Below, in pieces: positions 26,904-34,758 of a stretch of 64,000 nucleotides of DNA. Numbering within the stretch: the stretch's first letter is position 1; every line of letters starts with the position of its first letter. The DNA comes from Streptomyces durocortorensis (GTDB lineage: Bacteria > Actinomycetota > Actinomycetes > Streptomycetales > Streptomycetaceae). Below the pieces are notes generated by a model. That model was not told where the DNA came from. It did no database searches and saw only the letters and a program-made list of their open reading frames with translations. The stretch lies in NCBI RefSeq assembly GCF_031760065.1, contig NZ_CP134500.1, positions 2,790,001 to 2,854,000 on the forward strand, in the 5' to 3' direction. A program made the position numbers and the translations under genes.

Positions 26904-28106
26904 ATGTCGAGCGGAACGGACACCGACTTCGGACTGCCGGAGGCGGCGGGCGGCGGCACGTCCGGGACCGCCCCCGACGCCGCACCCCGTACGGCCGGGG
27001 CCCCGCAGGCCGCCGAGGCCCCGAAGACCGCACAGGCCCCGCAGGCCCCGCAGGCCGCCGAGGCTTTGCAGGCCAGCCAGGCCCCGCAGGGCGCCGAGGC
27101 CCACACCACCGCGGCCCGCACGGGCGAGGTCATCGCCGCCTCGGACCTGCACGCGGCGGCCACGGGTGCCGACACCTTCCCCGGGGCCCTGCGGGAGGCG
27201 CTGAACCGCCGCGGCCTTTCGCTGGAGCGGGTGAGCGAACGGCTCAGGGTGCGCGGCATCACCATCAGCCAGGCCACCCTCAGCAGTTGGCAGCGCGGCC
27301 GCAGCCAGCCCGAACGGGCGCGTTCGCTGCGGGCGGTGGACGTGCTGGAGGAGATCCTGGAGCTGCCCTCCGGCGCCCTGCGCTCGCTGCTCGGCCCGCG
27401 CCGCCCCCGTGGCCGGATCACGCCGGTCGGCGCTGAGGGCACCGCACTCCAGATCCTCGGCGAGGACTCGGTCGTGGAGAAGGCGCTCGGCGCGCGGTTC
27501 CGACACTTCAACCAGGAGACGGGGTCGCTGATGGTCCACGACGTCGTGACGGTCGGCGAGAGCGGCACGCTGAGCGGGATCACCACCACCAACGTGCTGC
27601 GGGCGAGCCGGGCGGGGGCCGACCGCGCGGTGTTCGTACACAGCTTCGACGACGAGGCCGCCGAGCCCGTCGACATCCGGGTCACCTGCGGACGCCTGGT
27701 GGAAGCCACGTACCTGAAGGGGCTCAAGTCCCTGGTGCTGGAGATCCACTTCGGCCGGGAGCTGGCCAAACTGGATACGACGGTGGTGAGTTACGCGGTC
27801 GAGGTGAGTCCGTCCGAGACACCGGCCACGCACTACGAGCGCTGGACGCGGACGAACCTCCACGAATACCTCCAACAGGTCTTCTTCCACCCCGGCGCCC
27901 TGCCGACGGACTGCCACCGCTACGTCCGGGAGAAGGTCGGGGCCCCGCCCCGGGCCAAGCGGCGCATCCCGCTGAACGACACGCACAACGTCCATGTACT
28001 GACCTCGCGGTGCAAGCCCGGTGTCCACGGGGTGGCGTGGGACTGCGGCCCCGGAGCGGGAACAACGGGAACGGGAACGACTGGAACGGGAGACCGCCCA
28101 GGATGA
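26904..28106 (+). CDS. Helix-turn-helix protein with unknown C-terminal domain
   Basis: A 400-residue protein. The first about 80 residues are Ala/Pro-rich with imperfect APQAAEA/APQASQ repeats and likely disordered. An XRE-like HTH follows (about residues 90-150: FPGALREALNRRGLSLERVSERL, ITISQATLSSWQRGRSQPER). The C-terminal 230 residues are mixed strand and include SLMVHDVVTVGESG, VRVTCGR-like and YERWTRTNLHEYLQQVFFHPG; I do not recognise this domain. ATG 26904 is preceded by GGGGAGG. Divergent from the sigma-CAP gene with 148 bases between, so a regulatory link is plausible but unproven. Confidence 0.7.
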   Translation: MSSGTDTDFGLPEAAGGGTSGTAPDAAPRTAGAPQAAEAPKTAQAPQAPQAAEALQASQAPQGAEAHTTAARTGEVIAASDLHAAATGADTFPGALREALNRRGLSLERVSERLRVRGITISQATLSSWQRGRSQPERARSLRAVDVLEEILELPSGALRSLLGPRRPRGRITPVGAEGTALQILGEDSVVEKALGARFRHFNQETGSLMVHDVVTVGESGTLSGITTTNVLRASRAGADRAVFVHSFDDEAAEPVDIRVTCGRLVEATYLKGLKSLVLEIHFGRELAKLDTTVVSYAVEVSPSETPATHYERWTRTNLHEYLQQVFFHPGALPTDCHRYVREKVGAPPRAKRRIPLNDTHNVHVLTSRCKPGVHGVAWDCGPGAGTTGTGTTGTGDRPG

Positions 28107-28121
28107 GTGGACGGTCTCCCG
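28087..28121. terminator. Bidirectional terminator, HTH gene and S1 protease
   Basis: 14-bp arms (CGGGAGACCGCCCA and complement, one mismatch) with a 7-base loop, overlapping the last codons of the HTH gene and lying 32 bases past the protease stop. Confidence 0.65.
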
Positions 28122-28152
28122 CGTTCGGGGGGGTGGCCTTGGCCGGTCGGGA

Positions 28153-29361
28153 CTACTTGGTGTTGAGAGTCAGTCCGTAGTACGCGAGGGCGTCGTTGAG
28201 CGGCTGGAAGTAGGAGGAGCCGGGCGAGTTGACCTGGCCGGTGCAGCGCTGGTTCATCGGTCCGCCGGAGGTGAGGCCCTGGGCCTGGTCCCCGGAGACG
28301 TACGCGCCACCGCTGTCCCCGCCCTGCGTGCAGACGCTGGAGCTGGCCAGTCCGGTCACCACGGTGTCCGGGCCGCCGTTCTGGTCGGTGTAGGTGACGC
28401 TGACGTTGTACGAGCCGACCTTGCCGCAGGTCCAGCCGGTGGTCTGGCCGGACTTGCACAGCGCCGCTCCGGAGGGGGCCCGCTTGCTGCCCTTGACCGG
28501 GACGGTGCCCGCCCTGCCGTAGGTGGTGATGTCGAGGCCGATCGAGTGGCCGGCGTCGACGGTCGCGATGCCCATGTCGACGCTGCGGGTGCCCAGCGCG
28601 AACCGGGTGTGGGTGCCCTTGGCGAACCGGGTGCCGTTGTAGGCCAGTGCGGGCAGGTCCTCGATGCAGTGCCCGGCGGTCACGAGCACCTGCCTGCCGC
28701 TGCGGTCCTTGGCGCCGTAACCGACGGAGCAGAGGTAGCCGTTGAAGGTCATCCGGCTGCCGGGCGGAACGACGGCCTGGGTCTCCAGCTTCTCCTGCCC
28801 CTTGATGACGCGTACGGCGTCGCCGTTGCTCTTCGCCGCCCTGAGGAAGCTGCGGGTCGCGGCGTCCGATGCCCCGTTGACCTCGACGGTCACGGTGTCG
28901 GACGCGAGGTCGACGGACCACGCCGACACCCCTGCCGGGGCGCTCTTGAGGGCCTTGGCGTCCAGTTGGGCCTTGATGCGGTCGAGCTCGTCCTCCCCGC
29001 GTTCGGGGACCCGGGCCTTGAGACCCGCCGCCCTGACCTCCTTGGCCGCCCCGGCGTCGGCGGCGTTGACGACCAGGGAACCGTCGGCGGTGAAGAAGGC
29101 CCCGAGCGTGTCGACCCGGTGCTTCCGCAGCTCCGCGAACCGGTCCCGCTCCCGGGCCTCCCGGTCCAGCCGCTCGACGGCGGCCTTCTCACTGACACCC
29201 AGCGTCTCGGCGAGGGCCTGCACCATCTCCGGCTGATACGCCGGCGCCGAGGGCTCCGCCGCCGTACCGGCGTAGGCCCCTGTGGCGACTCCGGCCGACA
29301 GGAGGGCGCCGATGGAGGCGGCCACGATATACCTGCGCGCGTTCTTCTTTCCGTGCTTCAC
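28153..29361 (-). CDS. Secreted S1 family serine protease, streptogrisin/alpha-lytic type
   Basis: A 402-residue preproprotein. A basic start (VKHGKKNARRY) and hydrophobic segment ending at AYAGTAA form the signal peptide. Residues about 35-200 are the pro-region, with two alpha-lytic propeptide repeats that guide folding. The mature chymotrypsin-fold domain has His in VTAGHC, Asp in RSVDMGI and Ser in CTQGGDSGG. GTG 29361 is preceded by GGAAGGAA. Extracellular degradation of proteins, as in other streptogrisins; Streptomyces normally regulates these with development or nutrition. Confidence 0.92.
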   Translation of the reverse strand: MKHGKKNARRYIVAASIGALLSAGVATGAYAGTAAEPSAPAYQPEMVQALAETLGVSEKAAVERLDREARERDRFAELRKHRVDTLGAFFTADGSLVVNAADAGAAKEVRAAGLKARVPERGEDELDRIKAQLDAKALKSAPAGVSAWSVDLASDTVTVEVNGASDAATRSFLRAAKSNGDAVRVIKGQEKLETQAVVPPGSRMTFNGYLCSVGYGAKDRSGRQVLVTAGHCIEDLPALAYNGTRFAKGTHTRFALGTRSVDMGIATVDAGHSIGLDITTYGRAGTVPVKGSKRAPSGAALCKSGQTTGWTCGKVGSYNVSVTYTDQNGGPDTVVTGLASSSVCTQGGDSGGAYVSGDQAQGLTSGGPMNQRCTGQVNSPGSSYFQPLNDALAYYGLTLNTK

Positions 29362-29969
29362 GGGATTCCTTCCGCTACACGGGCGAGCGTCCAGACAATG
29401 GGGGGGGTGGCCACACCTCGCTTGGGGACGCGCGATGTGTTCCATGGACACTGCCCGGCGGCGATGACATGTTCCTGTCGCCGCGCCCCGAACTCTGGCG
29501 CAGCCGCAACTGCCGGGACAAGAAGCGGAGATGGGGCTCTTTTCTACAGAACTGGCCGAGAACTGTAGAGAGACCGCCCGAAACACGTGGTCAGACCGGC
29601 ACGGGGCGCAGCCCGCCCCTCCGCGCCTATCGCCGTATCGCCCTCGCGGCCTCAAGCGACTATGCGAAGGCGGACGGCAACGAAGGCACCGCACAAAAGC
29701 ACCGCACAAGATGAATACAAGGGGGCAGCGCGGGGACGGCCGGGGAGTGGAGTTGTTCCCCCGAATCCGAAGAGGGGTGGGAGCAGTTCCTCCGCGAATC
29801 AGCCGAGGGAGTCACCAGGGAATCACCGACGAGCCTGAGGATCTATCAGCCCGCGCCCGACAGGAAACCCGCACCGGTCGGCGCACGCCAAGGGGCGGGC
29901 TGATGCAGACTGATGCGGGCCAAGGTACTCAAACACCCATCAAAGCCCGGGAGCCGGGGGCACCCTGGT
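29362..29969. other. 608-base non-coding stretch with one dyad
   Basis: No gene is supported on either strand; frames here lack codon bias. The left part must hold the protease promoter. A 7-bp inverted repeat is at 29543-29569. The composition at 29640-29720 is less GC-rich than the surroundings. The right end is the 3' side of the arsenic operon. Confidence 0.5.
29543..29569. promoter_or_regulatory. Inverted repeat TCTACAG-N13-CTGTAGA
   Basis: Perfect 7-bp arms containing TACAG/CTGTA. It lies 182 bases upstream of the S1 protease start, rather far for an operator unless the promoter is distant. Confidence 0.4.
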
Positions 29970-30641
29970 TCAAGCCGGTGGTGCCGACGCCCCCAGGAGT
30001 TCGCCGACGAGCTTGCCCACCCGCACCTCCAGGGTGTCCCGTACGGCCCGAGCGCTCTCGATGTCCAGGCCGCTCAAGTCCGGCAGGTCCCAGTCGATGT
30101 AGCGGCGTCCCGGTCGTACGGGGCACGCATCGCCACAGCCGAGCGTGACGACCACGTCCGCTGCCGCCACCACCTCCGCCGTCAGCGGTTTGGGGAAATC
30201 GTCGGCCGCCTCCATTCCCTGCTCGGCGAGGAGTCGGCGCACCACCGGAGCGATATCGGGGGCGGGGGCGGAGCCCGCCGTCATGACGAAGACCGCGCCC
30301 GCCGCGCGCCGCCTCATCAGGGCGGCGGCCAGCTGGGAGCGGCCGGCGTTCTCCGTGCACACGAAAAGGACCTCGGGAACGTGCTTGGGGCGGATGCCCG
30401 ACCCGCGCGCCAGGGCGCCGAGCCGCTGATCCGCGAAGCGCTCGACGAGCGCCGGGAGGTGCGTGCCCACCCGGGCCCGGCCGCCCAGCAGACCGGCGCA
30501 CTCGGTCACGTACCGCTCGACCGTCTCGTACGAGAACGACGTCCGGTGGCGCGCCGCCAAGCGGCGGGTGATGCGGCCGAGCAGGGCGCTCGTGTCCCGC
30601 AAGGGCGGTACCGGACGCCCGAGATGAGCCGACTCGTCCAC
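29970..30641 (-). CDS. arsC2: Arsenate reductase/LMW phosphatase with N-terminal helical domain
   Basis: A 223-residue two-domain protein. Residues 10-75 (LLGRITRRLAARHRTSFSYETVERYVTEC, THLPALVERFADQRL) form a three-helix unit found in front of some actinobacterial ArsC and ArsR proteins. The C-terminal about 140 residues are low-molecular-weight phosphatase type ArsC: VCTENAGRSQ (Cx5R active site), VTAGSAP, and LGCGDACPVRPGRRYIDWDLPD with the resolving Cys pair. GTG 30641 is preceded by AGGGAGG at 6 bases. It follows trxB by 45 bases in one operon. It would reduce arsenate to arsenite using thioredoxin; the extra domain may mediate dimerisation. Confidence 0.8.
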   Translation of the reverse strand: MDESAHLGRPVPPLRDTSALLGRITRRLAARHRTSFSYETVERYVTECAGLLGGRARVGTHLPALVERFADQRLGALARGSGIRPKHVPEVLFVCTENAGRSQLAAALMRRRAAGAVFVMTAGSAPAPDIAPVVRRLLAEQGMEAADDFPKPLTAEVVAAADVVVTLGCGDACPVRPGRRYIDWDLPDLSGLDIESARAVRDTLEVRVGKLVGELLGASAPPA

Positions 30642-30686
30642 TGCGGACCTCCCTGATGCGTACGGGTCAGGCACCGTCCGGTCCGG

Positions 30687-31655
30687 TCAGACCGCGGCCG
30701 TGGCCATGGCCGGGGTCTTGTCCGCCAGGGCGGCGAGGTAGCGCTCGGCGTCGAGCCCTGCCGCGGCGCCGGTTCCGGCGGCGGTGACGGCCTGGCGGTA
30801 GGTGTGGTCGACGACGTCACCGGCGGCGAAGACGCCGGGGAGGTTCGTACGGGTGGAGGGGGACTCCACCCTGATGTAACCCTCGTCGTCCAGGTCGAGC
30901 TGGCCGGTGAAGAGTTCGGTGCGGGGGTCGTGCCCGATGGCGATGAAGAGGCCCGTGGCCGCCAGTTCGCGGGTACGGCCCGTGAGCGTGTCGCGCAGGG
31001 CCACTCCGCCGAGCATGCCGTTCTCCTCCTTGATCTCGACGATCTCGCTGTCGAACGCGAAGGAGATCTTGTCGTCGGCGAAGGCGCGGTTCCGCATGAC
31101 CTGGGAGGCGCGCAGGGTGGAGCGGCGGTGGACGACGGTGACGGAGCGGGCGAAGCGGGTGAGGAAGGTGGCCTCTTCCATGGCGGTGTCACCACCACCG
31201 ACCACGACGATGTCGCGGTCACGGAAGAAGAACCCGTCACAGGTGGCACACCACGAGACGCCACGTCCGGACAGCTTCTCCTCGTTCGGGAGGCCGAGCT
31301 TTCGGTATCCGGATCCGGTGGCGATGATCACCGCCCTGGCGCGGTGGACCGTGCCCTCGGAGTCCGTGAGTTCCTTGATCTCGCCGGTGAGGTCGACGGA
31401 GACGATGTCGTCGTCGATCATCTCGGCGCCGAACTTCTCGGCCTGGGCCCGCATGTTCTCCATGAGGACCGGCCCGTGGACACCGTCCGGGAAGCCGGGG
31501 AAGTTCTCGACCTCGGTCGTCGTGGTCAGCGAACCGCCCACGAAGATCGAGCTGCCGAACAACAGGGGCTTCAGCTGGGCACGGGCGGCATAGAGAGCGG
31601 CGGTGTATCCGGCGGGGCCGGATCCGATGACGACGACCTCGCGGACCTCGCTCAT
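30687..31655 (-). CDS. trxB: Thioredoxin reductase (arsenic operon copy, ArsT)
   Basis: A 322-residue NADPH-thioredoxin reductase. VVVIGSGPAGYTAALYAAR binds FAD, WCATCDG is the redox CxxC, VVVGGGDTAMEEA binds NADPH, and GVFAAGDVVDHTYRQAVTAAGTG closes the FAD site. The ATG at 31655 overlaps the arsC stop (ATGA). It would keep thioredoxin reduced for the two ArsC enzymes flanking it. A dedicated reductase in an ars operon has a precedent in Streptomyces (arsT). Confidence 0.93.
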   Translation of the reverse strand: MSEVREVVVIGSGPAGYTAALYAARAQLKPLLFGSSIFVGGSLTTTTEVENFPGFPDGVHGPVLMENMRAQAEKFGAEMIDDDIVSVDLTGEIKELTDSEGTVHRARAVIIATGSGYRKLGLPNEEKLSGRGVSWCATCDGFFFRDRDIVVVGGGDTAMEEATFLTRFARSVTVVHRRSTLRASQVMRNRAFADDKISFAFDSEIVEIKEENGMLGGVALRDTLTGRTRELAATGLFIAIGHDPRTELFTGQLDLDDEGYIRVESPSTRTNLPGVFAAGDVVDHTYRQAVTAAGTGAAAGLDAERYLAALADKTPAMATAAV

Positions 31656-32074
31656 GCGGTCCGCTCCGGGTTCACCGGGGCGATCTCCTCGACCAGGTCC
31701 TCGACGAGCTTCTTGATCTGGTCGCGGATCGGGCGGACGGCCTCGACGCCCTGGCCCGCCGGGTCCTCAAGCGTCCAGTCGAGGTAGCGCTTGCCGGGGA
31801 AGACGGGGCAGGTGTCGCCGCAGCCCATGGTGATGCAGACGTCGGAGGCCTTGACCGCGTCGATGGTGAGGATCTTGGGGGTCTCGGCGGCGATGTCGAT
31901 ACCGACCTCGCGCATGGCCTCGACGGCGGCGGGGTTGACCTGGTCGGCGGGGGCGGAACCGGCGGAGCGGACCTCGACGCGGTCCCCGGCCAGGTGCGAC
32001 AGCCACGCGGCGGCCATCTGGGAACGGCCGGCGTTGTGGACGCAGACGAACAGGACGGAAGGCTTCTCGGACAC
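31652..32074 (-). CDS. arsC: Arsenate reductase, thioredoxin-coupled
   Basis: A 140-residue LMW-phosphatase-type ArsC. VLFVCVHNAGRSQMAAA carries the Cx5R loop, VEVRSAGSAPADQVNPAAVEAMREVG is typical of the family, and MGCGDTCPVFPGKRYLDWTLEDPAG holds the second and third redox cysteines. GTG 32074 (VSEKPSVLFV) is chosen because the residues before it are not conserved in type; its ribosome site is weak. First gene of arsC-trxB-arsC2 and divergent from arsR-acr3. It converts arsenate to arsenite for export. Confidence 0.92.
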   Translation of the reverse strand: MSEKPSVLFVCVHNAGRSQMAAAWLSHLAGDRVEVRSAGSAPADQVNPAAVEAMREVGIDIAAETPKILTIDAVKASDVCITMGCGDTCPVFPGKRYLDWTLEDPAGQGVEAVRPIRDQIKKLVEDLVEEIAPVNPERTA

Positions 32075-32117
32075 GACTGGTCTCACTTGTCTCACGGCGA
32101 AGTCAGGCACGAAGGAC

Positions 32118-32151
32118 ATCAGCACCCGGTGGTGTCAGCGACCACTGATGT
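32118..32151. promoter_or_regulatory. Dyad in the arsC/arsR divergent promoter
   Basis: CATCAG at 32118 and CTGATG at 32146 form an inverted repeat, with an inner TCAG-N6-CTGA at 32136-32149. Candidate ArsR binding sites controlling both directions. Confidence 0.45.
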
Positions 32152-32165
32152 GAGAGTATCAGCCC

Positions 32166-32474
32166 ATGATGACGTCAGTCGACACTGAACTGATCCGGGT
32201 CCTGGGTGATCCCCTGCGCCTGCAGATCGTGACCCTGCTCGCCCGCGAGACCCTGTGCACCACTCACCTCGTCGAGGAGACCGGTGCCCGGCAGACCAAT
32301 CTCTCCAACCATCTGAGAGTGCTGCGCGAGGCCGGAGTCGTGGAGACCGAGCCCTGCGGCCGCTTCACCTACTACAAGCTCCGTCCGGACGTCATCGCCC
32401 AGCTCGCCGGCCAGTTCGCCGACCTGGCCGAGTCCGCGCGTACCGCCGTCAAGAACAAGAGGGCCTGTCCGTGA
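32166..32474 (+). CDS. arsR: ArsR family metalloregulator
   Basis: A 102-residue ArsR/SmtB repressor with the winged HTH: LGDPLRLQIVTLLARETLCTTHLVEETGARQTNLSNHLRVLREAG. A single Cys occurs in the alpha-3 position (ETLCTTHL) instead of the usual CxC; the other cysteines are in ETEPCGRF and at the C-terminus (RACP), so the arsenite site is probably of the non-canonical actinobacterial kind. Two ATG codons in tandem at 32166. Its stop overlaps the GTG of acr3. Confidence 0.9.
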   Translation: MMTSVDTELIRVLGDPLRLQIVTLLARETLCTTHLVEETGARQTNLSNHLRVLREAGVVETEPCGRFTYYKLRPDVIAQLAGQFADLAESARTAVKNKRACP

Positions 32475-33559
32475 CCCCCACCCAAGCGCCCGCGACCACC
32501 GAGGAACCCTCGGTGGTCGCGAAGCTTTCCACGCTCGACCGCTTCCTCGCCGTCTGGATCCTCCTGGCCATGGGCCTGGGGCTGGGTCTTGGCCGGCTGA
32601 TCCCCGGGCTGAACGACGCGCTGGCCAAGGTCGAGATCGGCGGCATCTCGCTCCCGATCGCCGCGGGCCTGCTGATCATGATGTACCCGGTTCTCGCCAA
32701 GGTCCGTTACGACAAGCTCGACGCCGTCACCGGCGACCGCAAGCTGATGGCCTCCTCGCTGGTCGTCAACTGGGTCCTCGGCCCGGCACTCATGTTCGCG
32801 CTGGCCTGGATCTTCCTGCCGGACCTGCCCGAATACCGCACCGGCCTGATCATCGTCGGCCTGGCCCGCTGCATCGCCATGGTCATCATCTGGAACGACC
32901 TCGCCTGCGGCGACCGCGAGGCCGCCGCCGTCCTCGTCGCCCTGAACTCCGTCTTCCAGGTCATCGCCTTCGGCGTCCTGGGCTGGTTCTACCTCGACCT
33001 GCTGCCCGGATGGCTCGGCCTCGGCGACGGCGAGCACCTCGACATCTCCATGTGGAAGATCGCGTTGAACGTCGTCATCTTCCTCGGAGTCCCCCTGGTC
33101 GCGGGCTTCCTGACCCGCCGCATCGGCGAGAAGAAGATGGGCCGCGAGTCCTACGAGCAGAAGTTCCTGCCGAAGATCGGCCCGTGGGCCCTCTACGGCC
33201 TGCTCTTCACGATCGTCGTCCTCTTCGCTCTCCAGGGGAAGACCATCACCTCACAGCCGCTGGACGTCGTCCGCATCGCGCTCCCGCTCCTCGTCTACTT
33301 CGCGGTGATGTGGTTCGGCACGTTTCTGCTCGGCAAGGCCATCGGCCTGAACTACGACCGCACCGCCACGCTCGCCTTCACGGCCGCCGGGAACAACTTC
33401 GAGCTCGCCATCGCGGTCGCCATCGCCACCTTCGGCGTCACCTCCGGCCAGGCCCTCTCCGGCGTCGTCGGTCCGCTGATCGAGGTTCCGGTGCTGGTGG
33501 CGCTGGTGTACGTCTCGCTCGCCTGGCGCAAGAAGTTCACTGCGGCGCAGGTGAAGTAG
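32471..33559 (+). CDS. acr3: Arsenite efflux transporter, ACR3 family
   Basis: A 362-residue membrane protein with about ten hydrophobic segments. The conserved cysteine and following motif are LARCIAMVIIWNDLACGD, and the second half has FTAAGNNFELAIAVAIATFG and GVVGPLIEVPVLVALVYVSL, all characteristic of ACR3. It expels arsenite using the proton gradient. GTG 32471 overlaps the arsR stop by 4 bases (GTGA), so the two genes are coupled. A hairpin follows at 33584. Confidence 0.95.
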   Translation: MTPTQAPATTEEPSVVAKLSTLDRFLAVWILLAMGLGLGLGRLIPGLNDALAKVEIGGISLPIAAGLLIMMYPVLAKVRYDKLDAVTGDRKLMASSLVVNWVLGPALMFALAWIFLPDLPEYRTGLIIVGLARCIAMVIIWNDLACGDREAAAVLVALNSVFQVIAFGVLGWFYLDLLPGWLGLGDGEHLDISMWKIALNVVIFLGVPLVAGFLTRRIGEKKMGRESYEQKFLPKIGPWALYGLLFTIVVLFALQGKTITSQPLDVVRIALPLLVYFAVMWFGTFLLGKAIGLNYDRTATLAFTAAGNNFELAIAVAIATFGVTSGQALSGVVGPLIEVPVLVALVYVSLAWRKKFTAAQVK

Positions 33560-33583
33560 GCCGCCGCGAAGCATCGTCCGGCT

Positions 33584-33605
33584 GCCCCGCCCCACGCGGC
33601 GGGGC
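33584..33605. terminator. Terminator between acr3 and arsN1
   Basis: Perfect 8-bp arms GCCCCGCC / GGCGGGGC with a 6-base loop; serves two converging genes. Confidence 0.55.
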
Positions 33606-33692
33606 GGCCGTGGCGAAACCGATCGGCGCAGCCCGGCTTCGCGATCGGCACGGCCCGCCTCCGCGGAGGACACCACCCCGAAGCAGCCGCGC

Positions 33693-34190
33693 TCACACCT
33701 CGGCGCTGCGGCGTTCGACGAGGACGGTGTCGCGCCAGCGCCCTTGGTGGCGGCCGATGCGCTCGCGGGTGCCGATGACCCGGAATCCGGCCCGCTCATG
33801 GACGGCGAGGCTGGCTGCGTTCTCCGGGAAGATGCCGGCTTGGACGGTCCAGATCCCGGCCGCCTCGGTGGAGTCGACCAGCGCCTTCAGCAGCGCCGAG
33901 GCGACGCCTCGGCCCCGGGCGCCGGGATGCACGTAGACGGAGTGCTCGACGACGCCCGCGTACGCGCAGCGGTCGGAGACCTGGGTGGCGGCGACCCAGC
34001 CCAGGACCCGCCCGCTCTCGTCGAGCGCGGCGAAGCGGTGCTCGGGCAGTTTGCCGGTGTCGAACTCCTCCCAGGTCGGTGCGGTGGTCTCGAACGTGGC
34101 GTTGCCCTCGTCGATGCCGGCCTGGTAGATCGCGACGACCTCGTCGGCGTGCTCGGCGCTCAGCGGAACGACGAGGACGGAGGCGGTCAC
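33693..34190 (-). CDS. arsN1: ArsN1-type N-acetyltransferase
   Basis: A 165-residue GNAT of the phosphinothricin acetyltransferase group: AIYQAGIDEGNATFETTAPTWEEF near the start, SVYVHPGARGRGVASALLKAL as the acetyl-CoA loop, and AGIFPENAASLAVHERAGFRVIGTRERIGR. This wording, with ATFET and FRVxGxRERI, is that of ArsN1 enzymes, which acetylate the arsenic antibiotic arsinothricin. GTG 34190 overlaps the arsR2 stop (GTGA). Placement inside an arsenic island supports ArsN1 over Pat/Bar, though it may also act on phosphinothricin. Confidence 0.82.
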   Translation of the reverse strand: MTASVLVVPLSAEHADEVVAIYQAGIDEGNATFETTAPTWEEFDTGKLPEHRFAALDESGRVLGWVAATQVSDRCAYAGVVEHSVYVHPGARGRGVASALLKALVDSTEAAGIWTVQAGIFPENAASLAVHERAGFRVIGTRERIGRHQGRWRDTVLVERRSAEV

Positions 34191-34549
34191 GCGCCGGAGG
34201 CCTTGGTGAGCAGCTGCCCCATGGCCGCGAGGACGGCCGGTTCGACGCGGTAGTAGACCCAGGTGCCGCGCCGCTCGGAGGAGAGCAGCCCGGCCTCCTT
34301 GAGCTTCTTGAGGTGGTGGGACACCGTGGGCTGGGAGACGCCGACGTCGGAGATGTCGCAGACGCATGCCTCGCCCCCCTCGTGCGAGGCGACGGCGGAG
34401 AACAGCCGCAGCCGGACCGGATCACCCAGTGCCTTGAACATCCTGGCGGTCCGCTCGGCTTCCTCCGCCGTCAGCGGCCGTTCGTCCAGCGGCGGACAGC
34501 AGGGCTCGACGGTGGGCTCCAGCAGAGGCAGCACCTTCGCATTCGACAT
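34187..34549 (-). CDS. arsR2: ArsR family metalloregulator, CxC type
   Basis: A 120-residue ArsR repressor. EACVCDISDVGVSQPTVSHHLKKLKEAG contains the CVCD arsenite-binding motif in the DNA-recognition region, and the N-terminal PCCPP adds further cysteines. Start at ATG 34549; the first codons overlap the TTCGACAT arm of a dyad. Coupled to arsN1 downstream and divergent from arsO. It differs clearly from the first ArsR in Cys placement, so the island has two independent sensors. Confidence 0.92.
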   Translation of the reverse strand: MSNAKVLPLLEPTVEPCCPPLDERPLTAEEAERTARMFKALGDPVRLRLFSAVASHEGGEACVCDISDVGVSQPTVSHHLKKLKEAGLLSSERRGTWVYYRVEPAVLAAMGQLLTKASGA

Positions 34550-34558
34550 GCATCTATG

Positions 34559-34572
34559 TTGACATATGTCGA
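34559..34572. promoter_or_regulatory. ArsR operator O1 (arsR2 side)
   Basis: TTGACA-TA-TGTCGA, a near-perfect dyad 10 bases upstream of arsR2, nested in a longer TTCGACAT...ATGTCGAA inverted repeat (34542-34573). Same geometry as the dyad at 34727. Confidence 0.65.
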
Positions 34573-34726
34573 ACCAAGCGCCCAGGGCCGGCCCGGCGCA
34601 GCGGCCGGGCCGGACCGCCCGGCGCCGCTGAGGCTACGTCGACGCACTCCAGAGCCAGCCCCATGGTTCGACAAACATCTATGTTGATATCCATCGATAC
34701 AGATGCCATGCTGGGATCTCAGGAGA

Positions 34727-34740
34727 TCGACAGATGTCGA
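34727..34740. promoter_or_regulatory. ArsR operator O2 (arsO side)
   Basis: Perfect dyad TCGACA-GA-TGTCGA, 18 bases before the arsO start. A 12-base segment catctatgttga also occurs in both halves of the intergenic region (34551 and 34676). Confidence 0.65.
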
Positions 34741-34758
34741 AACAAAAGGGGAATCGCC

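Noticed and set aside
29640..29970. Possible coding frame between S1 protease and arsC2
   Set aside because: Frames lack G/C third-position bias and show no motif.
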